Below are positions 12,143 through 25,110 of a stretch of 64,000 bases of DNA, piece by piece (position 1 is the stretch's first letter; each line of letters opens with the position of its first letter). The notes under the pieces were generated by a model that worked only from the letters and a program-made list of their open reading frames with translations, did not search any database and was not told the DNA's origin. The DNA is taken from assembly GCA_014549065.1 (NCBI GenBank), contig JACDOX010000223.1, positions 1,034,722-1,098,721 of the forward strand, in the 5' to 3' direction. Source of the DNA: Cardinalis cardinalis (lineage: Eukaryota; Chordata; Aves; Passeriformes; Cardinalidae). The translations under genes were made by a program, and so were the position numbers.

Positions 12143-15100
12143 GACTATAATCATGAAGCTGATAAACAGAGAAGCAAAAGGAGAAAGGTGATTTTAAAGC
12201 AGCCCTCCCTACCATTAAAACTGACAGAACTGTTGAGTAAAATCTGAAAAAAGGGGTCCACTGCTCATTGAAAAAAAAAACTTGGAAGCTTTGATAGAAT
12301 ATCTAGCAAAGGATATTTCACTGTGTTCAACTAGAGAGAAATCTTGATAGTCCTTGTTGCACAAAAGAATAATGTACAGAATACAAAACTCACAACAAGC
12401 TGAATACAGAGATACTGTTGTTGGTTTTACTGCATATTAAACATGCCGTTTATTAGCAGGAATTCACACTAAGAACATTCAAGGAATAGGCAGCTAACCC
12501 CAACATCTATTTTGGTTTTTATTTCAGAAGGCATTGTCCTGTGAAGTCCTATAGCATGGACTTTCAGGTCTATGGAATTCAGTCCATCAATATCATCATA
12601 TTCAGATGTGTAAAGTGACTTGTAGTGTTTTAAGCACCTAATAACAATACATCTCCATGGGAAATCACCAAGTTAGTACAGGTTTACATCTCTTCGCTAC
12701 TGTTTAGCATTGTTGCAAACTTTATGATGAAGAATTGAAAAGACAACAGAAACACCAGGAAAACCATACCAGGCCCAGATTTTGGATTTATCAAGCACAC
12801 TTAGGAGATGCTACATAAAAGGAAAAATAATATGTTAGAAATAAGAGATCAGATTCAAAACCAGCCAAGACATACTCAAACCCCCATAATATCATGTCTA
12901 AAAGGAAATACATCGACAAAAGTAAAAGTTTGCCAGGCACTAACACACAAGCAAAGANATAGCTCAGGTTTAAAAAATTCAAGCACACAAGCAAAGACAT
13001 ACAATCAGGTTTAAAAAAGTTATTGTTTTATACAGGAGAAATAATGTATATTATGTTTAATATATTTTAATACCATCTCCCAAAATGATGCTTTTCTCAT
13101 AACTAAACTGAACTACAAGAAAAAGACATGGGTTATCTTTACACATTTGCTAGCCAGCTATTTTTTTTACTTTACTAGAGAGTACCTGAGTTACATGAGT
13201 TACTAATAGTTTAGAAAGTTTTAAGATCACTTTCCATTTTCCTAGATGAATTGCACAATACTGCTTACCAACACATGAATGAACAAGAATTTGAAGTTCT
13301 GTTTCATGATCTAGGTTCTAGCACTGGCAATAAAAATAAAATTTAAGCTTGAGCAATAAATGATTTTTTAAACTTGAACAAATTATTTCTTGCAAGGCTA
13401 TATGTATGCCATGGCTTATAAATATTCTTGTATAAATGACAAGCTCTTCTGAACACAAGCATTTTCTCATTCACCATCTGTACACATCACATCATGTTTT
13501 AGCCAAATTCACATTACAATCCAATTAAAAATCAAAGTTTTAATATGTGGTCAATAAATAATAACTGTCTGAGTGATTTGTTTCTGTCTCTGCCTATGCC
13601 TATATTTTATTTAACATAAAGTCCCTGGGATAAAAAATGTCTGTGATTGCCATGATGAGCATACTTAGATCCTGGGGTTTTACAAAAAGAGAAACTGAAC
13701 AATACTCATATTTTATCTGGAATTTTTTAATACATTGTGGAAAGAGATCTAAATCACTATCATTTGCAAATCAAGATACAATGACATAAAGAAGACTACC
13801 GAAATTCACTGGCCTCAAAAACTGAGAGCAGACAAGCCCTGCTCCCTGTCCCAGTCATTCCTTATGAAACTACAGGTCCTAAGGAGGGATGCCTGCATTC
13901 AGGATGTGTCTGTGGTCTTAAGCAATGCAGAAGCATAACCCTGTCATTTAACTTAATGCAGGACATGTGACAGGAATCCGTCACCAAATAAACTGCATCC
14001 CTCTGCCATTACTATGCACATTAGGAGAGCAAGCCAAGATACTCTAGTAAAGTTATATCAGCTGAAAAACTGTGTCTAGAACAGGAAATTGTTTTTTACT
14101 TTTTCTATAAAAATGCAGTGCTTCAGCCAGCTTTCAGATGTGGATGAATCCTTTGAAGTCTGACCTTAAGTATGGAAGCAGAGGTGCTCTATCACAGTAC
14201 ACACAATGGGGAAAAGCTAAACTGTCTAAGTGACCTAGTGACTAGCAGAGCTGTGGGACCTCTAACAATTCCAAGAGATAAAACAATTTACAAAAAAGCC
14301 CCCATTGTTCTCCGTTTGCTGATGATATAAACACAAAAAACCCCATCTGTAAACACAGAGAAAGGATTTCCCGCAAGTTAGGTGGGGTATTCAAAGCTTG
14401 CATCTGAAACAAATTGAGCCAAAAATGGAAGAATTCTTAGGACCTTTAGACTCTTATACAAGGGGATGTCCCTGTGTCTCTATGTGCATATGTGAGTAAA
14501 ATCCTAAGTGCTTCCTACCTCTTAATTGTTGCAGAGGTTATAACAGTGTTTGCACAACAGCAGTTTCGTGTTTCTAACATTTATGTATTTTGTTTTTGAA
14601 AGTATTAAACTCTGGAGCAGGTTTTACAATCTTGGTTTTACTGCCTGAATCACTGAATGTGCTGTCAATTGTCTTACTAGACATTAGTAAATTATATTTC
14701 TGGTACTAGCATGTAAGAACATATTCATGTCGATATTTTAACTAACATACACTGTGGTCTCAAGAAAATACCCTGTAACAATTCATACAGCTTGCAATGA
14801 AACCCTCAGATCAGCAGAAGATGGTCTGTGCAGACTTGGCAATGATTAAATGCAGTTCACNTGGAAGTTTAAAAATGCATTATTTTTCAAGCTAGCTAAA
14901 TACATATTAAATTGAACTGAATTGTGTACTTTAGAAGGCCTTTTAGTAAACGGGAATGAGAACTTCCTCAAACACATTATTTTATAAGATGACAGCATAG
15001 TAGAGAAGAACCTTATTTAGCAAAAATGGCTTATCAGTTCCCCCTTTCTCAAATCTCATGCCTTCTAGCTGCAGATAACCATTAAATTTCCAGCACCATG

Positions 15101-16550
15101 ATTCATCAAATCTCACTGTGGGTGGAATGTTTCCATTAAGACCCCAAAGTTTCTACTAAGAGAGACNTCTGGACTGCTGGATCTCTTCTGCTCAGAGTAC
15201 CAAATCAAGAAGTTCTGATTCAAAACCAGACATCTGACAGAGAAATGCTCATAAGACTTTGCCTCTTATTGAGAGATGGAAAAATAACAGTCAAAATCTC
15301 AAGGTCTCATGAAAAACTCCAATACCAGGTTTGTTCAGCATTTCTGTAACTATGATCTTGCTAAAAAATATTTTGCTAAACAAAGATCTTTTGTTAAACA
15401 AAACTAAAAATCATACATTTCACCTCCACATAGAGATGGAGAGAGACTATCTTTAAGCCCTAATGTATTCCAACCAGTGTTGCAGCTTTGTGAACACGTG
15501 AGTCTCACAAATAAAGAAAAGCTCTAATTTATAGCTCAAGCAGAAATCCTTGGCTGCTTTTGGATTTAACAAACTAAGTGAATTACTTAACTAGTTGAGC
15601 TGAACATCAAATCAACTTTTTTTTCCCCCTTTTAAATAAAATAACCTTTTGCTCTACTGGGGAAAAAAACAAAAGCAGGAATTTTCCTTAACTCCTGAAA
15701 GGATACAAGTTAATGACATGTCTACATATCTGACAAATCTATTTTTTCAGGAGTCAGCATTTCCCTGAAACTTGTCTCAGTAGTTTCTTTGCTGACAAAA
15801 TACCATGCCCTCACAGTTATATTAACTGATTAGTGAAACATATTTTTTAACTGAGGGAAATACTACTTTTCCCCACCCATTTTTTCATTAAGTCTGCAAT
15901 TGCTGTTAGCTGAGCTGTTTTCACTTGTTTAACACCTGCTGAATCTGCATTCAAACTGAATGGCACAGTCCTGAAAGACAATGCTCATCTATGAACTACC
16001 CCAAGGGAATTCTCTGTGGTCAAGAAAAAAACGGGATTAGATAAGGGTCCAGATCCATTTGCAAGGACTGTAGGAACAAAGCAGCTGCTCTGCCTTAGGA
16101 ATTATCCAGTTTCCTGGGCCAACCTCAAGAACCTCCAGAGTTCATGACAATGNAAGAGGAACAATACAATCTAAATTACTCTTCACGCTGGTCCCAATGT
16201 GTCTGAATAGGTTTTTAAGGAACTATGTGACAGCAAATAGCACAATTAACACATCCATAGTGTTCAATACTTAGTGCTTCCATCTGCTGAGACATGCTCT
16301 AGGAGAGAGCAGCAGATTATATCTAGATTCATCACAAGACACTTGTCTGCCTCACAATCACTCACAGATCACAATTATTTCCTAGTTATGCCCCATAGAA
16401 CTCTGGTATGTTCATGCCCTTTACTCATCTTAAAATATATTAGAGAAAAACTGAGAAACACTAAAGTGTAAAGTATTTTTTGCTGATAGAGCTGTTCATT
16501 ATGTTTCCACATCTTGGGCCTAGGTGGATACACAGAATGACACAAAAACT
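12143..16550. other. Unique, gene-free sequence with a short tandem duplication
   Basis: No exon or transposon recognised over 4.4 kb of AT-rich DNA. The one local structure is the 40-bp tandem duplication at about 12944-13019, listed separately. The open frames here are short and without motifs. Confidence 0.45.
12944..13019. repeat. Tandem duplication, about 40-bp unit
   Basis: Two adjacent copies begin with CACACAAGCAAAGA at 12944 and 12984. Both run on through a shared CAGGTTTAAAAAA segment, with a few differences and one N in the first copy. A small replication-slippage duplication is the simplest reading. Confidence 0.85.
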
Positions 16551-17117
16551 TAGAATCATANAATCACAGAATATGATGAGTTGGAAGGGAACCATCAAGG
16601 TGATTGAGTACAACTCCTGGCCCATGTTGAAGACAGAGGCAAAGAATGCATTAAACACTTCTGTTTGTCCCAGTTTGTGAGATGACCATCCTTAACTATC
16701 TTTTGTCTTTAACATATTTGAAAAAACCTCTTTTTACTGCCCCCCCCCCCAGTTAATCTCTAACATCATCACAGCTTCATCTCTAACTGAGCCTTGGCTG
16801 CATAAATTTTCTCCCTGCGCTGGCAAATAACATCTCTGTATCCTTCCCAAGTCACCTGGCCTTGCTTCCACTGGACATAACCTTCCTTTTCCATCTTATT
16901 TTCAAGAGAAGATCCTTATTCAGCCAAGCCGTCCTCCTGCCTTGTCTGCTTGACTTGTGACATTTAGGAATAAACCATCTTCTAATAGCACAAAACTACT
17001 CAGAGCTGCCATAAAATGATTTTTTTTGAGGGCAAAGAAAAAGGACCAGAATGAATTTTTCAAATTACTACAATGAAACTCTTCTATGGCATTTTTGCAC
17101 TCATACCATTCCAGCAC
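16551..17117 (-). mobile_element. CR1 LINE with internal deletion
   Basis: The left end (16551-16625) is the CR1 3' terminus in minus orientation. From about 16635 rightwards the sequence jumps to the region of ORF2 that links the endonuclease and reverse-transcriptase domains: the minus-strand translation of 16658-16629 reads FNAFFASVF, a conserved CR1 stretch. The segment to about 17117 continues as the upstream part of that linker, with stops and frameshifts. The whole reverse-transcriptase core and most of the 3' UTR are therefore missing between the two parts. An 11-base C run at 16740-16750 lies inside it. The element is dead. An independent pair of insertions is possible but less simple. 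Confidence 0.75.
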
Positions 17118-17159
17118 TAAGGCAGAATTTTTAGTTCTGATTCAAACTAAGTAATGTTT

Positions 17160-17216
17160 ATCACACAGCAGTTAAAAATGATCAATGAGAAAGCCAAATT
17201 AATAAATGTGAAAGAT
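17160..17216 (+). repeat. Extra copy of the palindrome's central motif
   Basis: The stretch containing ATGATCAATGAGAAAGCC (17177-17194) and GAAAGATTTATTTT resembles the reverse complement of the palindrome centre at about 17790-17850, where ATGATCAATCAAAAGCC and AAAAGATTTATTTAT are found. The left arm is thus bracketed by two inverted copies of the same roughly 55-bp motif. This would fit an LTR 3' end belonging to a neighbouring, mostly lost copy, or the terminal inverted repeats of a small element. Confidence 0.65.
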
Positions 17217-17249
17217 TTATTTTCACCGCTGTAATATATGTTAGAAATA

Positions 17250-17778
17250 ATTTTTGCAATAAAAGAATGTATTTTATAAAGATTGTGAAATCCAAACGAG
17301 TCTCTGACCACAAGCAGNCCAAGAGGCGCACGCCTATTCAAACTCTGAAATTCCTGGAGGCGGCAGGATAACGATCGGCATTTAGCTTATGGATAGACTC
17401 ACCTAGCGTGGTGATGTCTGGTATCCCGAGTCGGAAGACACCTAAGAGCGATCATTGCCCTGCTGATAATATCGATCAAGATAGCCAAAATCGCTGGAAA
17501 GATACAGGTGAATACGCGACTTCCCGGGATTCGATCAATGCTGGCTATCAGCCAGGAAGTGGCACAGTGAAAGAACCTACTATGAATTGCAGAATTACAA
17601 AAGAAACTTGGACTCCTTCGCCTCAGGCATAATAAACTGTATAAAACATCCCCGCCAGAAGCGGCTCTCGTGAACAGGGGAGGGTCCAATGTGAAAGGGG
17701 TTGGATCCAGGTTCGCCCAGCACCGATCCCGGGCTCGACGCTGTCTCTTTGGCTGTGGTGGTTTTGAGGACCGTATTT
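17250..17778 (+). mobile_element. LTR-like arm, plus orientation
   Basis: Left arm of the palindrome. It has a possible promoter (CATAATAAACTGTATAAAAC around 17628-17647) followed by a GC-rich stretch with several CpG dinucleotides and a GGATCCAGG motif near 17703. The order (AT-rich promoter, GC-rich downstream region, then an AATAAA-containing AT-rich centre) fits a retroviral LTR read left to right. The higher CpG content sets it apart from the flanking AT-rich DNA. An LTR is inferred from architecture only; a non-retroviral repeat family is possible. Confidence 0.5.
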
Positions 17779-17849
17779 TGGTCACGGAAAAAGATAAATA
17801 AATCTTTTCCCATTTTTGATAATTTGGCTTTTGATTGATCATTTATAAC

Positions 17850-18400
17850 AGCAACCAAAATACAGTCCTCAAAAACCACAGTCAAAGAGACAGCGTTGAG
17901 CCCGGGATTGGTGCTGGGTGAACCTGGATCCGACCTCCATCGCATCGGATCTCCCTCTGTTCAAGAATGCAATTTCCAGCAAGGCTATTTTTTACAGTTT
18001 TTTATGCCTCAGGCAGAGACGCCCCATTTCTTTTGTAACTCTGCATATGTATGAAGTTTTCTTTCACTGTGCATGGCTGGACAATTGCTCTTTCCTGAGT
18101 AGTGGCAGGCACTGATCATGTCAGGGGAAGTCCTGTATTCAGATGCATGTTTTTGGACGACTTTGGTTATCTTGATTGATGGTATCTATCAAGTGCTGAT
18201 CGTCCTTGGGTGTTCCCTGATGGTTCCCTGGAAAGCCCATCTCCGCGCCAGCCACGTTCTTTTATTAGTTAACGAGGCATTTTTCTCCTGCTGCCATCAG
18301 GAGTTTCGTAACCTCAGTGTGATAATCTGTCTCCAGGTTGTCCATAATCAGAGGCTCATTGGATGTTTAATTTATTTTACAATTTTATTTTTATACATTT
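17850..18400 (-). mobile_element. LTR-like arm, minus orientation
   Basis: Right arm of the palindrome, reading right to left. It carries the counterparts of the left-arm blocks but is less CpG-rich, with several CpG sites changed to TG or CA, as expected from methylation decay. On the minus strand it runs directly into the central AT-rich segment that contains ATTTATTT and GATCAATC-type motifs. Similarity to the left arm becomes patchy beyond about 18330. Confidence 0.5.
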
Positions 18401-18480
18401 TTCCCCCTAAGCATGAATTACTTTACATATTTCACAGCCAATTTTGGAAAATAAGAAATTCTGTCTTCCCTGGAACAGTA

Positions 18481-21400
18481 TGTTTGTCACATACCCCACA
18501 GTGAGTGTAAAGCTCACAGTAAAACAAGCACAATTAGGATCAGGATAAAAAGTATGAATGAAAAGGATAGGGAACCTTCATACAAACAGCTCTGTAAACA
18601 GATTTTAGAGGCTTTAAATAGCAACAGGAGCTAGCTGACCACTAGAAGCCAACTACTCCTGCTTGGAAGTAGTAACCTACTTGCTTATCTTGCAGCTAAG
18701 TGATTTACACATAAAGCATGGATTTATACACCTAGAGAAATGTATCATCTCCAGAACAACAGTGCATTTCAATAAAGTTTATATGTATTGTAAATATTCC
18801 TTCCAGGAAATCAAGACTTGTATGTGCATGAGACAAATACTTACCTAGGGTGGGAAAGGTCTGTCTGCCGGGGCAGTGGATAAGTTCTTGGTGTCTGCCA
18901 AAGCTTAAGTTCTCTTTGTGTTTCAGGAACTTGACATTACCAGTGTCAGGAAAGTCAGACAGCCAACTATGTAGAATGTGTGTGAAAGGACTAATCTAGA
19001 AGCCAATGACCTGTCATATTTTTAGTCCAACAACAACTTCAAAGATACAGGGTTCACTAGAAATACGTCATTGATGCTGAAATATTCATCCAGACTGGCA
19101 AGTTGCGCAGGACCTAGAATTGATGAAGTTGTAATGGAGCAGAGTTATANCAAATCATTTCAACATCTTGGGCAGCTTGCCAGGTTTTGCCTAGGAGAAC
19201 TTTTGCTTTCTACAGGCCTGTTTTGAGCAGGTGCAAGCAGAGTTCAAGGCAAGGCCAGCACAATTTTTCTGCCTCCTCTCTATCTCTCCACTCAGAGAAG
19301 CAAATCTTCAGCACTGTGCCTGAAATAGCAGGAGTAAACAAATCCATATTTGCTGCGGATGTGGAATATACCTATGAGAGTGGGACAGCTGGTCACTGTT
19401 TAGGAGTCAACTGGTCCAAAGCCAGACTTTGCCTTTACAATTGCAGTATCCACCTGAGAATGACCCATTACAGGATGCTGCTCACCAGTGACCCACCTTG
19501 TCTCTGTCATGCTTCTCACAGCAGATGGGGCAGGACACCATGTGATATGTCTGCGACCATTGTGCTGGACCTAACTAATTTTTCATTGTTTGACTTGGTT
19601 TGTACAAAGCTTGTGCACACTCCCACCGCCCAGTGGGACAAATTCTTTCAACCTTAAAGCTCCTCTGTCATTAGCAAATTTTCCCTTCTATTGGTCTTAT
19701 TGCCCACTTGGTTCTATTACCCTATTTCTTTGTCATAGTGAAGAAAGGCAGTCAGGAGCAAATTATGAGCACAGGTAGTTGTTGCCAACATATACAAAGT
19801 GGACAGTAATTTGTAAATCAGGATGACCTACAAAAGAAACCAGTGGCTTCAGGCTCAGTCAAAACCAAATCATTTTACAGAGCTGGCATTCTTTAAATCA
19901 AATAAGTCTATTGTTTGTCCAAACGTTTGAGATTTTTTTTAACTCTATACCCCAATGTTCATAAAATATTCCTCTGTGGTATACTAGCATTTGGTCAGCA
20001 TTTGGAAAATTCACCTACAGTAATGAGATATATAGGAAAGACCAGGAGGTAATACAATGCGACATCCACAAGACTGAAAGACCAATATTCCAGAAGCGAA
20101 AAAACACCCCATGTTCCCTTTGATTGCTGCTGGATATGTTTTGCAGAAGCTCAGGAGAGCAAGTAAGAAAGAACCTTGCGAAGGGAGTAGAAGAAAAGCA
20201 AGCTTGGTAAGTCAGAAAGGAGAACTCAGTAAAATGAAACAAAATCAAAAAATGAGGAATGTAATATACTCACCTACTGATACTAATTTCAGCTCTTCAT
20301 CAGTATACATTTTTTCATAGAAGACACATCTTAGAAATGCTACGTCTTCTTGGCTCAGTGTACTGTTTATTATAATTTAATTAGATTTGATAAATGTTAT
20401 CACATTTAATGTTCTTTTTCTGCACATTCATGCAAGTTTGTAATACAGACCTTGTAACAAGGTTGACATTTCCATGTTATTTCAGAGTCTTTGAATATAT
20501 TATGATGATGAAATAAAAGGAGGCTCAATGATCCAAAACAGTCATTAAGTCTTTTATTCATCAGATAGCAATACCAAAAAAATAACTAATCTTATAAAAA
20601 TCTTGTCATAGGCTTTCATAGCACTATGTAGATTCAAGTGACTTACCGGTACGTATGTGAAGAAGTTGCTGGCCTTTGTATCACCATTCATTACCCCTTC
20701 CCGCTCCCCACCCTTTCTTTTCCATGGCATTAGAGTTATAAGGAAAAAAGGAGAAAAAGTTACCTTCTTCACATGCATAGCTACTCCCCAGGTGTGATAT
20801 GAAGCTTCACACTGAAAACTGGTAGCCCTGCCAAGCCACAGAAATTAATGACCACTGATAAGCTGGAGGCTTCTGTGAATATTGTAAAGATATATATTGA
20901 CAGTGTATCAGTGGAAAGCTGAGAGTTACATATACTCTTTGATCCTCTCAAAGATATCACTCACCCTTCTCTATAAGTCTGTCTTTAATAAAAACTATCA
21001 CCTGAAGAACTCAGGTGAAGAACTTCAGAGTGAACTCGGCAGAAAGGAAGAGATTAAGCACCATGATCTTGGACAGAGTGAGACACTCTTTCTTCTAGTG
21101 TGTACTTAGAGAAATGGGGAAGTACCAATAGGTCGTGTGCAGTACAGCTGAACAGAAGCCAGGATAAAGGCAAGGTAGTAGGCAAGGCACTTAATACATG
21201 AAACAAAAAAAAGGCTGGAAAAATGCGTTAGTGCCATTAACTTATTTAAACCTCCCTACCCTCCTACACTGAAGCTGAATATCACTGTATTAATTTCTAT
21301 TTACTGGATTTGACCCTATGCATTCATTTTGTCCTCTGCTTCTGATTCAGGTTGATTCTTCAGTGTTTTCCAGGGTCTTCTGGTTCCCCATATCTCTTTA

Positions 21401-24400
21401 AGGGTTTCTGAGACAGTGTGTTTGACATTCTCGTGTTCACATTACTGAGACTGCTAATGCCCAGTTACCAAGATATCACCAAACTTTCCATAAAAATACC
21501 AGATCATTGTAATTCTTATCCAAAATCTACTTCTGAGATATTTGGCAAATCCAGATTTAATCCCATATATTCCTTCATCTGTATAATGGTGACTGTTTAT
21601 ACAACTGGAGATCAGTTAAAATAATGCAAGTTCTTTCCAAGCTTCTCAGAATTTGACTCCATCCAACATCATATATGGCAGATGAAGCACCAAGAGCTTT
21701 GGTTTGTGAACTCCTTATGAATTCAGCAGTACCACATAAAAGTCTTTTGATCAGTGTTTAAACAGCACAAAAACCAATTTCTATAACATGTCTCCACGTC
21801 AGAAAAGGCAACATGGATGGACAGAAAGCCTAGAAGCAGCAAAACCAAATAGAAAAACAATGGTAGGTTTTGACAGTCTTGCAACATGACATGTTTTGCA
21901 ATGCAGAATCATCCATACTGATTTTGGCACAATATTATTTTGGCACATAATATTATTTGAGCAAAATTCTAATCATAAAAGCACAATTTATGTCAGATAA
22001 TTTACAGTAAAGCATTTTAATCTGAATGTAAGACATTGTAAAATTAACTCAGAGTAGCCCACAACAGTTTTCAAATGTAGGCATAATCCAATCACCTCAG
22101 AACCAAGCACAATTTGAGATTTATATGTCCCTAACCCTTNGTAGCCCTGTAACAGCTTTATTAGTTTTATACTATCACACATTTCTAAGGAAACAAACAG
22201 ACTCAAAAGGAAAATATTCAGGAAAGATTTCATACTCAGATACAGCAAAGAGGTGACACATTTGTAACAGACACAATTACAGATCAGTTGTGTGTTAAGT
22301 ACCTGCATAGGAACATACTTGGGTTTTACTGCTGTATGTTCATATAGTGCACTATGATGGTGTTCATTCAGCCAATAAGCGGCTACTGCCATCTACTGGA
22401 AACATTATTAAAATACAAAAATTATACTGCCAGCAAGGGATCTGGACTACAATATCCTTTCTGTAAATAAATTCTCAAGTTATTGCAAATGAAAACTGCT
22501 ACAATAATATTATCAGAGACTGTTAGCTTAGATCCAGATACATTACAGTATGAAAGTATAAGTGAAAGAATTTTAGCTTAGTTCAATTTCAGAACTGTTG
22601 TTAAAGTTTGCCTCTAAAATACCAACTGTTTGTAACTGCTTTCATGCCCATGCTCTGTCCCACACAGCTGTGCTGACTGCTACTCTGTTGCCTATCATCC
22701 CTATGCTTCCACTTGACTTGTGACACTCAGAATCTAAATTTATACATTGAAATGTTGCAGGATCTTAAGTATCTCATGTTACAGTATTCCCAAATAAATC
22801 AAGTTATTAATTTAATAGTTGCATGACACTCATAAATTGGTTTCTTTTTAGCTATAAGTGGAAATTTTCCAGTCGTCAGTCTTACACATAAGGATCTGAT
22901 TTTTAATTTTTTCAAAATTATTATTATTTTTCAAGAAACACTTTCCATTCTCTGATCAGGTTTTTAACCAAGACTTTGGTTTTGCTTGAGGAAAAAAAAC
23001 CCAAAACAGCCAAGTGTCCTGGCATGGCACTGTCTGATAACCAACTGGAACAAAAGAGCAGCATCTGCTGAGTAACCACCACTGCTACCTACAACATTTA
23101 GAGATTTCCTCACAAAGATCCAATCCTGCCCGATCTTTTTTCATTATCCCAATAAACACCAGAAACACTGTAAGGTTAAATGCTGTGGTATGCAATTATT
23201 TCATTTGCAAACAAAAGACACTGAACTCAGCACACCACTCAGGGTTCAGATTACAGAGTTAATGCCGCACAGCTTCAGTTAAGGTAGTGCTGACAGGCAG
23301 ATTGTATTAACACTCCTGGTAATGATGTCAACACTGAGCTAAACATGGTGTTCCTGTTGGCTTGGATGGGAGCATATGGCTTGAGCAGACATCAGAAAAA
23401 CACCTCTCTCACATGGAAGATGAGACTGTCACTACTCACAAATCACTGTAGCTGTGCTTGCTAGATGGTAGGTGCAGCAGTTCTGCAGAGTAGAATGGTG
23501 AAACTTGCATGAAGAAACAGAAATGACAAACATTTATTTGAACTTACTTTGGATTTCTTGATCGTTGCACAACACAGGACACCTGTAAAACCTTATTATT
23601 GAGATTTAAGAAATTAATTGATGTGACTTTACTTATCAAATATTACAATTTTTTCAAGATAAGAATAGTGTTCATCAAGTCCAGATTCCTACATTTACAA
23701 CAGAAAATGCTTGCCACAAGGACCACATAATCCAAGCATTTTTTGCATAACTGATTCTAGGGTGACATTTGTTTCTAACAACCTATTTCACAATTTCAGT
23801 AAGAAATATTTTCCCTTCCCATTCTATCTTGAAGCAATATGGCACAAAATGTCTTATGACCTACTTTAGTTTCTTATAAATAGCCTTAATTAGCCTACAG
23901 CTTCCATCAAATTACTTCAAAAAGGGAGTAAAACATGTGGTATGCTGCTGATTTGAATAACCAGCTCCTTTGGATTTTATCTGGTTAAAATACTCTAGTT
24001 ATACCACTCCTTTCTGGTTTTTTACACTTCATCCTTGAAAATGTATTCAGTCCTTGAAGAAATTTAATAAATTTTGACTCCATATTCACCAAAGTTTATA
24101 GAATTTCATTAGTGGTTATCAAAGTAAAGTATTATATCTGGCAGGCAACTGGAATTGCCAAAGAACTCAAGAGAGAAAATAACAATGAAAAGATACAAGG
24201 ATTTTATTTTTTTATATTTACATACATCTACACATACATATTCATATAAAATATATATGTCTAGAAAAATATATATGTCTAGAAAAATATATATGACTAG
24301 AACTGAAGTCAGAATTTAATGGAAATTGGTGAATTCTAATCTCCTGTATGATTTCAGTAATAAAATTCAGATTTTAAAGAGATTTTTAGACGAATTAGGC

Positions 24401-24827
24401 ACACTAAACTTCAGAAATGTAGAAAAAAAAATAGAAAAAGAAAGGAAAAAAAACCACCCCACTTTGATTTTTAACCAATTTTTTACCACAGTGGAGAATA
24501 CAGATCTGAACTGAGAATTAGCCCCAACATCCCAGATTTTTTTCTCTCTAGACACCCAACACAATACAGTAAGCTATACACTTGGCTTTGCAACTGGAAG
24601 AAGATTTTAGAATTCTAAAACTATTTCTCAAGTCTCTAAATTATTCTTTGCATTGTATCATTGACTTGCAAAAACATCCCTTATTGAAATGAAGGCTTGT
24701 ATCAGTTGAGTCAAGGAAATATATTGATCCTTAAATGAGGAAAGACCAAGAGAGCTGGGATTCAGTTTAGCAGAGAAGGCTCAAGGGAGATCTTATCAAG
24801 TGATTACGTATATCTGAATGGTGAATA
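18481..24827. other. Unique, gene-free sequence
   Basis: About 6.3 kb with no CR1, LTR or exon that I can recognise. A frame of 156 codons at 19187-19657 on the plus strand has no domain signature or convincing splice context and is not called. A short tandem repeat at 24248-24300 is listed separately. Confidence 0.45.
24248..24300. repeat. Tandem repeat, about 20-bp AT-rich unit
   Basis: The unit AAAATATATATGTCTAGAA occurs twice in full, and a third copy reads ATGACTAGAA in place of ATGTCTAGAA. It is a short microsatellite-like array, unlikely to be functional. Confidence 0.9.
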
Positions 24828-25110
24828 GACTCACAGTATGNTTTGGGTTGGCTGGGACCTTAAAGATCACCTGGTTCCAAGCCCACTGCCTTGGGCAGGG
24901 ATATGACCCACGAGATCAGGTTTCACAGGCCCCTACCCAATCTGGCCTCCAACACTTCCAGCAATGGGGCATTCACAACTTCTGTGAGCAACCTACTCTA
25001 GTGCTTTACCACCCTTTGAGTAAATAATTTCTTCCTAATATTTAGTCTAAACCTGTCATCTTTTAGTCTAAAGCCATTGCCACTTATCCTGTTACTGGCT
25101 GCCTGTATAT
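24828..25110 (-). mobile_element. CR1 LINE fragment, 3' end
   Basis: In minus orientation this is the last roughly 280 bp of a CR1. The plus strand shows the 'GGGACCTTAAAGATCACC' block at 24856, a GGGCAGGGATATGACCCACG stretch near 24893 and 'CTTCCTAATATTTAGTCTAAAC' landmarks near 25031. It lacks the extreme 3' terminal repeats and is abruptly replaced at about 25111 by a second CR1 3' end in the same orientation. Confidence 0.9.

Larger units (their letters stand above)
17147..18480. repeat. Large imperfect palindrome of two LTR-like arms
   Basis: Sequence from about 17250 to 17778 on the plus strand is similar to the reverse complement of about 17850 to 18400. The clearest anchors are a CAGCACCGATCCCGGGCTCG-type block at 17718-17737 matched in reverse at about 17896-17915, GCCTCAGGCATAA at 17622 matched in reverse near 18004, and a GATCAAGATAGCC-type block at 17473 matched in reverse near 18170. 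Identity is visibly incomplete, so the arms have diverged or came from different family members. The centre (about 17779-17850) is not symmetric. Each arm has TATA-like sequence and the look of a retroviral U3-R segment, but I cannot assign a family, and no gag, pol or env frame is visible. Confidence 0.8.

Noticed and set aside
17399..17945. Minus-strand frames of 147 and 116 codons in the palindrome
   Set aside because: They cross the centre of the inverted repeat, and their similarity to frames in the other arm follows from the nucleotide palindrome, not from coding constraint.
18663..19778. Possible exon cluster around 19.2-19.7 kb
   Set aside because: The 156-codon frame has no family motif, and I saw no convincing acceptor and donor pair in phase.
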